Origin: Cephalotrichum gorgonifer
Lineage: Eukaryota; Ascomycota; Sordariomycetes; Microascales; Microascaceae
Length of the DNA stretch: 64,000 bases
Reading direction: 5' to 3'
Assembly: GCA_900312665.1 (NCBI GenBank)
Contig: ONZQ02000016.1
Coordinates: 410,716-474,715, forward strand
A model generated the notes under the pieces. That model made no database searches and was not told the DNA's origin. It saw only the letters and a program-made list of their open reading frames with translations. The position numbers and the translations under genes were made by a program. Positions 45,295 through 55,837 of this stretch are shown one piece after another; the stretch's first letter is position 1, and each line of letters opens with the position of its first letter.

Positions 45295-46089
45295 TTGTAG
45301 AAGCCTATTTTGCTCACCTGTATTGAGGAAAAATCTTGTGAATATGTTTGTTTCTAGGTAGACCGGCCCCGGCCTCCCGGACACCACCCGGTCGATCGGC
45401 CCCACCCTGGTTGGCCGGCCGAGTGGCTGGGTGACAATCGCATTCCCCCCAAAGCGTTCTTCCGGAGCTCGGCACTTGCTTGCTTTACTCGTCCTTCGGC
45501 TACATATAGGATATCAATCTGCTCCTAGCAGGTCAAGTAAAGTTTCAAAGGAAAGGAAAACCGGTCATGGTCCTCCAATTAGACGCCTCGAGGTAGGTTT
45601 GACATGTACGTAAGTAGCCTTTTGCCAGTATCCAATTTTGGCTCCTCCCACTGTATGTACGTACTGACAAAACCTCGTGAATATCTTGAGATTTTCCAGT
45701 TCCGGGATGCCACATGGTCGGCCGGCCCCACATTAATCAAGACACCGACGTCGATTCCCGCAAATCACCGTCTTCCACGGCCAACATGACAAGCTAGACA
45801 TGAGTTGTTGGCTTGTACGAATTCTGGACAAATTTAGCGGCTTACCCGCAATACTACTCCTGCTGGGCGTTGAACTGTTGTATTTGTCTGCATTCCGTAC
45901 AGCCCCCCAAGTGCGTACTTTTCACGTTACATGGTACCCAGAGAATGATGTGACGTAGCGGCATATAAGTCCCAAGGCTCTGTCGGCTGTTCGCTTCGGT
46001 AGGCAATTGGATTACCTCCGTTTGAAATAGTCGCTTCTAAATACAGCTTCTTAAACGCCAGCAAACACCAAGCGAAGAGGTACAAAACA
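45295..46089. other. Intergenic region, no gene seen
   Basis: This 0.8-kb region separates the ankyrin gene 3' end from the next + strand gene. It holds GC-rich CCGGCC motifs at 45360-45420 and again near 45718, both reading GGTCGGCCGG or close variants. The promoter of the 46.1-kb gene should be here. I see no coding potential. Confidence 0.4.
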
Positions 46090-46590
46090 ATGACTACCAT
46101 CACGCGAGGGCTCACGAGGGGCCTTCCCCGCCCCGCCACGGCGTATCTGGCCCGGGGATTCACGACCACCGCCCCCGCGAAGACGGGCCTGAAGGACACT
46201 ATCAAGACCGTTGACCGGAAGGTCAGCGATACACTTGTTGGTAGTATTAACATTGGCGGTACGGCAGTCCCCCAAACCCCCAGCCCAGCTACTCTCCTGT
46301 TCCTTCCCAAGATGTCCCTCCCAGAACGCGAATGGACTCTTGAAGCAAGAGGGTCGAGATGGGGGAGGATATGAATGCTTGAATCGAAACGCTAACGGCG
46401 GCACAAAGCTTCCGTCGCACATAAACTCAGGTTGGCGGGCGAAACCGTGGTCCACGGGAAGGAGGGCGCCGACAGGGTGCGCCGTGAGGGCTCGTGGGAG
46501 GGAAAGGGGGGAACGAAGCCGCACGAGCCGAGACAGAAGTTGAAGGTGGGGGAAGGAAGTCAGCCCCCTTGGACGGGCAGCGACTTTTGA
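46090..46590 (+). CDS. Small, probably mitochondrial protein, function unknown
   Basis: Two exons (46090-46258 and 46409-46590) give 116 residues. The first 30 residues (MTTITRGLTRGLPRPATAYL, then ARGFTTTAPAK) have an Arg/Thr-rich, acid-free composition with a RGF-type cleavage region, a convincing mitochondrial presequence. The next segment, LKDTIKTVDRKVSDTLVGSI, resembles small fungal stress-associated (LEA-like) mitochondrial proteins. The intron has donor GTACGG, branch GCTAAC and acceptor AAAG, and splicing opens LRLAGETVVHGKEGADRVRR and a hydrophilic Gly/Lys/Pro-rich end. The 5' part is much more certain than the splice. Retaining the intron would give an unrelated Pro-rich tail of 95 residues in total. 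Confidence 0.6.
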
Positions 46591-47050
46591 GTAATGAAGG
46601 GCGGGTGGGTATAACTTAGAGAAACATACCTGATGAGGGTATCGCGAAGTGGGAATTGGATAGGTATATGGGGGAGCCCGTCGCAGTGCCACGATATAAG
46701 GAAATGGAAAGGGGAAGGAGGGGAAGGTAATGTTTTCTACTTGCAGTACAGTTTGTTAATATTAGTCGGTAATCATTACCACCATTGTCTTTATTCACCT
46801 CTAGAGCTTTGAAAATGGAGATGCCACAAGATATATGCTAGGATTTGCCAATTTTCCTCTCCTTCGCTCCTTTGATTACTCTGCATCTGCCATGTTCCTA
46901 GAAGTTGGAAATTTTCAAGCCTCATTTTCTTGGCTCCCTCACTCCTCCCACCGCAGATCTCAACTGAGAGAATTCTAATGCTCGTCTCCTTCGCTCCTTC
47001 CTCGACATCTTTTCACCACGCCACTGTCCCACCAGTTAATGACAGAGCCC

Positions 47051-47108
47051 GAAGGGAAAGGACCCCAAGGGAAAGAGCTCAAAGGGAAAGAGCTCAAGGG
47101 AAAGAACA
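47051..47108 (+). repeat. Tandem repeat of 14-15 bp, four units
   Basis: The unit is AAGGGAAAGAGCTCA with small variants, starting near 47052, 47067, 47082 and 47096. It reads as a purine-rich simple repeat between genes. Confidence 0.75.
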
Positions 47109-47569
47109 GCTTGTACAGTGCCATCCCTTCCTTGTGGCTGGGTGATTGGTGTACTGGCCCACACTCATAAACCCCCGTTCCCCGACGAACCAATATCACT
47201 ATCCCTCATGCTCCCCGCCTCGCATCACCGCATACCTTGAACAACGAACAACAATGCATCAAGCCTACCCGGTAAATCAAGGCGGTTTGGAGCCATCTTT
47301 GATGTTGCTGGGAAGGTCTATGATCCAACTCTCTTTCTCTCTCCCTATTTTCTCATGACATTCCTGCTTTTCCCAAGAAACAGGTTATTGTGGTTTGGGG
47401 CCATCAACGCGTCGCTGTGAGGGCTACTTCCTGGGGTGTTCGTTTGCCCACATACACATCACCGGACTTTTTCACCAAGCCATGGTGATTTAGAGTCATC
47501 GTTGACATTGAGGTAGGTGCCATGTCCAGTTCCTTTCTTCATTGTCCTCACAGCCACAAGTCATTCGCC

Positions 47570-47706
47570 CTGAAGTATATTCTCAAGGTCAATCCCAAGC
47601 TCGTCAACTTGCAAGAATGTCCATTTGGCACCTGGGAATCATCGCGGGGCAGTACTTGCTCATGGCTGGGTAGCATGCCCTACACGTGTCGGTCCACTCG
47701 CTGGAG
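47570..47706 (+). pseudogene. Degenerate fragment of the DNMT5-type methyltransferase gene
   Basis: The stretch starting CTGAAGTATATTCTCAAGGT aligns with the DNMT5 coding strand at 55004-54868 (CTGAAGTATATCCTCAAGGT), continuing past the ENV motif region to CTCGCTGGAG versus CTCGAAGGAG, at roughly three-quarters identity by eye. Its translation begins LKYILKVNPKLVNLQE where the gene has LKYILKVRPKLVVLEN; the motif VI ENV is lost and the frame then shifts. It is in opposite orientation to the full gene, about 7.3 kb away. It is a relic, not a functional gene. Confidence 0.75.
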
Positions 47707-48140
47707 AGTTGTCGCCCCAGATGAAGTAATGGTAAGATATCATTGAGCCAAGGATCTCGTCCTCTCCCTCGCTCGATTTGCAATCTACTACCTCTCTCCA
47801 GTTGGATAGCGTCCCCAAAATAACAAAACTCATTATAGGAAAATCGGATTGTCCTAGGAAGAGCCGGTTCATTGCCAAACACCATTTTAAATCCTCAGAA
47901 GAAATCCAAAGCTCTATCCAGTTGCCAGACGCCAATCCCACGTTGCCCCATTCACCCTTTCCATACAACCCCACCATCCTCTGGACTCCTAATGAGCCAG
48001 CTAGATCCTGCAAACATCAAATAAAAGTAATCAATCCAACATCCCAATTCTACCTCACCTCCCAACGCCCAGCGCTAACCTTGAAGCCAGCCAGCACCTC
48101 GTCGTCTAGAGCCAAGGAAGTGGACCACCGGGATACTCCC

Positions 48141-51100
48141 TCAAAAGAGATTATCTGTGTCGTTGTAGTCCACTATCTTCCTGAAGAGCAGCTCCAGCTC
48201 CGCCGGCTGAAGTAGAGACCCTCTCTCCGACGGCTTCTGTCCACTGAACGCCGGGCCATCATGCTTTGGCATCGTCGGAAGATTGGCCAGGTCGACTTCG
48301 CCATTCTCATCTGGCTCAAGATGCGCCTTCATGTGGTGCTCAAGGACGTCAACATCAAGGCTGTTCTCCGCCACGAGGTGGTAAACATGCACGGTTTTCT
48401 TCTGACCCGGCCTATCACATCTCCCAACGGCCTGATCAACCACCATTTGCCAGCTCCTCTGGTCGCGGGAGAAGAGCGAACCAATGAAGATGACGTGGTT
48501 CGCGATTGTCAAGTTGCTCCCCGCTGAGTCGCTTGAGTTTAATCGTTGGAGCAACACGTCGCCTGTGCCACCTTGGAAACTCTGGAGGGCATTGGCGGAG
48601 CTGGTCCCGGTGTCTGTACGCCCGACCGAGAAGTTGGCGTCGGCTAGGCACTTTTCGACTCCATCGAGCTGCTGCGCGTAAGGAACAAACACAAGAACCT
48701 TCTCCCCTTTCTTTTTCGCCGCGTCTACAATGTCGACCATCTTCTGGAGTTTCCCACCGAACCCAAGGGTCTCCAGCAGAACGCTGCCCGCCTTCGTCAC
48801 GAGCTTGTCGCCCCGGATATCGTTGTCCAAGACGGGGTAATTGCAGCGACGGGCATTGCACCGAGGAAGGGCTGGAGAGCCATCGATATTCGTGGGTGGA
48901 TTTGCGTACAGATGACTGATGCACCCTGAGCAAAGAAGGTGTCCACAGGTCGGAAGTACGTAGGCGTCGGATGGCCGCCTGATTTGAGTCGTCTCGCAGC
49001 TATGACAAAACAAACGGGGATACGGCTGCATTGCAAGAAGCATGGTCACTGTCTCCCCATTTCCGCGGCAAAGCTTGCACCAGGACATGTGGTCACTTGC
49101 CATCCTACTGTTTCGGGCTCCACAGTCTTCACAGAATTTGTGGTCGCAGCCTACGGAGGCTTCGATGGCGCTTGACAATACGCCCGTCTTCGCACAGCCG
49201 TCGCACGTCCGCCCGTCGAGTTGTTCCAGGGACAGCGACCTCAGAGTTGTCAGGAACCGGAAGCGGTGGTAAGCCTCGGGTATTTTCTCATAGGCCCCCC
49301 CGGTCGCACTCTGCGAGACCCAGGTGAGGTCCTCGAGGCCATCCTCCACGTCAGTTCCCCTCAGGTGTCTCCACACGCCGACCAACGGGAACCTTTGGGG
49401 AAGGCTCATGCCAAACTCCCAGTACTTCTCGGTACAGCCTCCTGACTTGTGCTTGGCGAGAAGGCTCTTCAAGTCGTCAATGGTATCGCTGAGGAGACAC
49501 TTCAGTCCGATCTTTCTTGCCTGCATGCGAAGCATTTGGTGTTGCAGAGTCCCACCTGTGAGGCCAGATCGCATCTCTACGTCGTCGGCGCCGAATTGTT
49601 CGCAGCGGCGGACTTTAGATTCTTCGATGATCTGCCTTGTCGCTGATTTGAGGTCCTCTATGCTCATGGTGTCAAGGGTATCGGGAACAGGGCGATCAAG
49701 AGCGCAAGCGCAATCTCGGTACAAAAGTTTGAGTTGCGGTAGTTGACACGGCTCCTTTATCTCCAAGAGCCTGGCATGGATCTCCGGGTACCAGTCAACG
49801 AGGAAATTCGTCCCAGGGCCGCCTTCGCGCTTTTGCCATTTTGAGGGCAGCCAGTTCTCTGGAAGTTCCATTTTGGCGTCATCAACTCTATCAGCGAGTA
49901 GGGTGGTACGAAGAAGGTTGAGAATCTCCTGGCCCCCCACGGCGGGTTCCTTTTGGTGTACAATTTCAGACACCAACGAGTCGAGATACCTTTTTGCTTG
50001 TCGGAATTTTCGGTCCCTGTTCTGGCGTTTCTGCGTCTTTCCTGACGAAGCCCGAGGCGCTTCTCCCTCGCCCTCAACAGCCTGCGAGTCTTCCTCCGCC
50101 CCATTCCCACCGTAATCATCATACACTTCTCCACTGACCACCTCCTCCCTGCTCGCCACATTTATATCCTCCATCTCTGGGAACTCATCGACTAGGAACA
50201 TCAACCTGTCGAACTGGGACTTGAAAGTCGAGCAAAGGCGCTGGTAGGATAATTTGGCGTCGTCGACCAGGCGTGTGAGGGAATCCAATATCGTAATCCC
50301 AGGTGTGTTGGCCACCGATGAGGCATTGAAACCAATGGACGGCAGTGTAGTATGCAGGAGCAAGGCCTGAATAGCTGCATCAAGGCGGCCGTTTTGAGAT
50401 TCGTCCTTGAAGAAGGTTTTGGCACCTGCGACCTCAATGATCGGCTTGAGCAACTCGTTCCCATCAAGACTCAGCCCCTGCACATCCCACCTCGCGGCAA
50501 ACAAGCAATGTTGCAATCGGAGGTAATGCGCGATGACTGGCGTGTCCATCGGGACGAAAACAACCCTCTTGATGACTTCGTATTCTTTGTTGTCGGCAGC
50601 CTCGTTCCTTCGCATGAAGTGCCGAATGAACTCTTGTCCTTGCTGGTGCCGCTCGAAAGCAAAGGTCGTGGTCTTCAGCTGGCGAAGGGCACGATACCCC
50701 TCCGAGGCCGACATGTCCGCGCACGAAGGCCCCTCGGTGACCTCGTGGAGGTGGAGGGGTAGAGCGGGCTCGACCCTCGCGACATGAACGTTCAACATGG
50801 AAGCAATCGAGCAAACTGACGACAGCTTCGTGAGAGGCGGGGTGCCGGAAAGCAGCCACTTGGAACTCGCTACTGTCATCCGCACAAACGTCTCCACTTC
50901 ATGGTCCTCGTACGAGAACTCATCAAGTACCAATCGAGTAAAGCTGAGAGACTCGAGGAAGATTCCTGAGCCATCATCTTCGTAGTAACTCTGCGCCGTC
51001 TCCTCCTTGACCGGCGCTCTTCTCTTACCTTTTGCCGCCGCCGGCGTCTTCCGTTTCCTTGTCGAAGCCTTCCCGGCATCATTATCGACCTCGCCATTAT

Positions 51101-54100
51101 CCGCATCTGATCCGTTGGCAGCTTTTGGCGCTGATCCATTTCTGTTGGTTTTCTTCGCCTTCGACGGCCTTCCTCCCGCGCTGTTGGGTGTATTCTCAAC
51201 GTCGGTGTCAGACGCTTGATCAGCCTTCAGTGCCTTCACGACTTTTATCTTCCTGGCATTGGATTTCTTTCCTCGCCCGCTGGGAGGAACATGGCTGGCC
51301 TCTGCTGCGTGAAGAACGCCTTGGTTGAAAGCTAAGCGGGCTGCGATCTCGTCGGCGACGTTGAGGCTCGCGTCCTGGGCCTTGGCCTCGAAGATCTCTC
51401 GCATAGCTCGACAGCACTTCGAGACAAAGTCATGATAATTACGACTGTTGTCCGGCCCATGCATTTGAGGTTGGCCCGATACGGTCGCAAGCCTCTGGAG
51501 CCCCTTCGACGCCGTTGCCGCAGCGAGGTTGAACTTGACCGCCCGAATGCTTGCGATGATGATGTCGGCGTTCGCTATCACTTGCCTCTTGACCAGCCTT
51601 CTCGACTTCAGGACCAGGACTTTCTAAGTCTCTGTACCTAAGAACCTCCTGACTTCATCCCTCCACTGATCGACAATGTGGTGTGGGACGATGATGAGCG
51701 TCGCCTTGGAATGAATCAGCCCCTCCCCGCAGTCCATTCGACGTTGATTGATTGAGTCTTCGATGCGACCTCTCTCGTGGTCCAGCAAAGCAAGCGTGAC
51801 CACGGTCTTTCCAAAACCAACTTCGTGAGCAACGACTCCTCCTCGCCCCCAATTCTCGTTTGTAGCTCTCCCGACGAGCCTGAGACCAATCTGGCGTTCA
51901 TGATGCTCTTCCACCTCCGCCTCGATAAATGGCGCAGGATCCCTTTCACGCTTGAGCATCCACCTGACGCAAGGCATCTGATTTGGCCAGAGTTTGTTTC
52001 CGGTTTTGTCAAAAGAAGGAATATTAAGCGGCCCGTCGTCGTTCTCTGGGACCCTTAGTACAGCTTCGGCAAAAGGAGTAAAGATGCCAGGAGAGTCAAT
52101 GAAGTCGGTAACGATCTGCGCGGTGGCCTTGACACGATCTGTCCTTCGGCGCACCCCCATCTCGGCTCCTTCCCGTGGCAGATGACCGGCAGCACGGTGG
52201 CAAAGTGCGGACAAGTTGAGCTCGACGTGCATCGTCATCTGCGTCTGGTCGTGGTCCATCCCGACATAGATCTTGAAGGGAGGCGGACGCTCGTTGATGT
52301 TCCGTTCGAACGTCTCGCACTCGGTTATGTCTTCGACAACCTGGACGACCTTGTGACACTCGTTTCGGAGGCGGTGGAGGGTGGGTACCTCGGGCACGCA
52401 GCGACGGCATAAGTCCTGAGGTAGGTCGACTTCTCCAGAGGATGAGGGTCCTCGCAGCAAGGAGATTCGCTTGAATGCAAAAGCGAAGTTTTTGAGTAAG
52501 TCGTCATGGTTATGAGTTGATACGGAGAACAGGCGGCACTCGACCGGTTGTGGTACCATCAATATGTCGTCGTCGTCGTCCTTGGGGGTACAGAAGTCAG
52601 GTTTCCACAGGGATCGGTGAGCTTCGTTTCTCCACGAGATGTCTTTCAAAGGAACCCGGATATGCAGCCATGGAACGGACCTATCGCAGTTATTGCGATG
52701 AAGTTGAAGAGGCCTGTTTCCCAAGAGAATACGGCCTGCAGTTGCTTCCGGGGAGGGAGGAGAGTCGTCATCCGACACCATTACATCAGCTCCGCGGTCC
52801 TCGTTAGAGTGCTGCCGCGTGCTGACCCATAGGCCCGGGACTTCACAAAGGAGGGGCTTGGGTTCTTTGATGTCAACGGGAGGGGATTTGATTGCCGCTT
52901 CCTTCGTGGTCATTCCCCCCTTCCTGCATGGTCGGACAACCATGTTTCCCTGGGATGAGCTAGCAGCGAGCACCAGAACTTTCTCTTCATTGGCACCATT
53001 CTCCTTGTCCTTAGCTAGATTCCTGCTGATGCGTTCCCATTTGGAGATCTTTGGGCGGAAGTTCGCAGGGAAGAGGAGAAGAGGCTCTCGCCTCTCGAAG
53101 AGCTCCAAAACGCGGTTGGACTTGGCAATGACGAAACGGTCATCAGTGGCGGGCTTAGAGGGGTCGGGCTGCATCATGTGGAACAATCCCAAATCCCGAG
53201 CGATGAACAGAACAGCGTGGGAAGCACCGCACTTTTCTGTGAGCTCATATGTCTCGGCAAGGGCTTGGTTGACGGCCTCAGAGACCCTCGGATCGACATC
53301 ACCGGACCCGGCTCCATTCCTCATGGAGATGATGTCGTACTTAATCCTGAACTCCCTGTCCCAGTCTTTGTTTATTTCCACTTCAACCTCGTGTCTGTCG
53401 TCTACCCAGAGCAGCCAGTCCTGCTTCGATGGTATGTGCGAGGAATCGGCCTTGTTCATGACTGCGCGGAGACATGGGATTTGAGTGTCTTCGCCGGGGT
53501 CGGGCCTTCTACATTTTGGGACATCCATGTAGATGGTCCAGGTGACTGCGGTCGCAGAGATTACGACGTGCGCGAATGATCGGCTGGAGGTGTAGAACAC
53601 GGTCAAATCTTGCCCGACATGGCAACCGTCGTAGAAGTACGTGACCGAGTTGCAGCAGACAATGAAGGCCTTCTCCATGGCGGTGGAGATGCGAGTGGAC
53701 GAGAACGAATCGATGGTGGGGACGTGCAGGCCATCCTCTCGATCATCCGTGGTCAGAGTGAAGGTCGGGGGGAAGAGGGAGCCAAGGAGCTGAGTCGTCT
53801 CGGCGCGGCTATGGAGCTTGAAGTCGATCTTGAGCGGCTCGGGGTCGAAATTGTGCTGGGGATTCCCAGCGCAGAACTTGCAGCGGATCTCGCTACAATC
53901 CCTGCAAAGTAAAAGGTTCCAGGCTCGGTTGCGGATACCCAAACCATCACAGCGGCAGTAGGACCGGGAGTGCTTGTACAGGTCCACCAGTCTTCTGACG
54001 GTGGTAGCAAATGAACCAACCGCCGATTGGTGGCACTCTCCGGTCACGTCCTGCATCTCCCTGATTGGACAGTCCGCGCGACCCTCCCCCCGGAAGTCGT

Positions 54101-55837
54101 CGACGACGTCGCGCGCGGGCTCCTTGAGGCCGAGGTCTGTGTCCTTGCAGACGTTCCACTCGGCGACGATGGCGGCGAGGATGGCGGAGGCAACGACGGT
54201 GGTGGTCATTGCGTTCCCAGCAAGATCTCTCCAATCCTTCTCCGACTCGGTGGAGGGGACGAGCTTGGAGGAGTCGATGCCCTGGAGGGCGAGGGCCTCG
54301 GAGCCGAGGAGGGGGCGGCCTTGGCCGGTGAGGAACTGTATGCCGGCGGGGGTGACGCAGGGGGCTTGGCCGACTTGGCCCAGGCTGCGGTCGACGTTCT
54401 GGGAGAGGTCGATGATGTGCAGCTTGTATCGGGCGTCGAAGTTGAGCTGGTTGAGGATGCGCATCCAGGAGATGTCGAGGAGGTCGCAGACGCGGGTCCC
54501 TTGTCGCTGGAGCCAGCTCCCGAATATGCGGTCGTCAGGCCTGCACACGCCGCGGTCGTCGACGCCGGACATGGGGTTTAGGTCGGGGATGTTGAACATC
54601 TCGCGGGCGTCTTTGTGGCGCATCTTGCACATGGTTGCCTTGGCCGAGGGCTCGCGGCAGCCACCCCGCTCGATGGGGATCTCCATCTCCCTCACCTCGC
54701 GATCCCCGGGCCGGAGCAAGAGATTCTGCAGAGGTATTTGCGTCCTGGGGGCGATAGCCCTGACGATCCTTGCCCACTCCTTAACAATGACGGCGGAGAA
54801 GTCGCCGTAATGCAAGGAGTCGGCCGCTACACAATACCCACGCTGACGAGTCTGAGGCACACCATACTCCTTCGAGTCGACCGATATGTGTACCGCATGG
54901 TACCCGGCCATCGGGAAGTATTGGCCCGCGATGGTTTCCCAAGGTGCCGCGTTGACATTCTCCAACACGACGAGCTTGGGTCGGACCTTGAGGATATACT
55001 TCAGACTCGAGAGGAAGGTGGTCGCAGACTCGCCAGCGGTGTCTTGGAGCGTCTCCAGGAAGTTGCCGAGCTTCACGGAGGGGTTGGTGGCGTCGACATT
55101 TCCGCGGGGGAGGCCAGCCGCGTAGAGCTCGTTCTGCTTCCGGGTGTTTAGGGTCGAGAAGTCGACGCACGAGGAGCCGACGACCAGGAGGTCTACGTTG
55201 GTTGGGACCTTGGCCTTGAAACCAGCCGCGGTCGTGCTAGCAGCAAGAAAAGTCAGCAAAAAAGTTCCTTTCAAAATAAACGCAGAAACCAACACACGAG
55301 AAAACCGAACTCGCCTCGTCACCATCATCGCCAAGGAAGAACAACAAGTCGAAGCAAAGAAATAACTGGATCACAGGCAAGGAGCGAGGGAAAAGCTTAC
55401 GCGGACTCGTGCTCGGCGAAATCAACGACGTCCCGAAAGATGTGTCCGGTGGGGCGGATATTACGACGGATGAAGGCCTGCTTGACGGGCTCGATCTCGA
55501 CGCTGCAGATGTGGTCGGCGGAGATGACGCGGTGCATGTCCATGGCAATGCAAGCCTCCTGGATCGAGCGGATGGACAGGATAGGCGCGTCGGTGCCGGA
55601 GCAGAGGGTGATTATCGAGAAGTGGCGGCCGCCGTTGTCGATTAGGGACTTGAGGCCGTGGGGCATGGAGTTTCGGACGATCAGGCGGAAGATGTCGGGG
55701 ATGGTCGTGGGGAAAAGGAGGTCGTTCTGGCCGTCGGCGTGGGTGTCGTTGGCTCCCGTGGTGGAGGCGGTGAGGTGGTCGTTCTCGTCCTTGACGTTGG
55801 TGCCCGTGGGGCGGTCGTCATTGGGGTGAGAAGACAT
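48141..55837 (-). CDS. DNMT5: DNMT5-type DNA cytosine-5 methyltransferase / RING / SNF2 ATPase, interrupted by one in-frame stop
   Basis: Two exons (55837-55401, 55236-48141) form one frame of 2,511 codons broken by TAG at 51626-51624 (codon 1350). Order: methyltransferase with motif I ITLCSGTDAP (about 77-86), motif IV GSSCVDFS with Cys169, motif VI ENV (238-240), QTRQRGYC and RDLAGNAMTT; then a Cys-rich segment (CRCDGLG...CRDCSEIRCKFCAG); then SNF2 motif I HEVGFGKT (about 1283-1290), motif II LDEFSYED (about 1585), SGTPP, a RING (CHSC...CGHLLCSGC, about 2223) and the helicase C-domain ending QAVGRCDRPGQ. DNMT5 enzymes are ATP-dependent maintenance methyltransferases. No chromodomain is seen. 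Both halves share the frame, and sequence resumes KVLVLKS right after the TAG, so the stop splits one gene: the first half alone would lack most of the ATPase. Start could also be 55861 (eight residues more). Confidence 0.85.

Larger units (their letters stand above)
46591..48140. other. Convergent intergenic region with a DNMT5 gene fragment
   Basis: This 1.5-kb region separates the small mitochondrial-type gene (+) from the 3' end of the DNMT5 gene (-). It contains a 14-15-bp tandem repeat (47051-47108) and a degenerate 137-bp copy of DNMT5 coding sequence (47570-47706). Apart from these I see no gene. Confidence 0.5.

Noticed and set aside
51558..51625. A 57-bp in-frame GT-AG intron removing the TAG in the DNMT5 gene (GTACAG to GGCAAG)
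   Set aside because: It preserves frame, but it has no branch site and would delete KVLVLKS-like sequence that reads as conserved coding DNA. I keep it only as an alternative.
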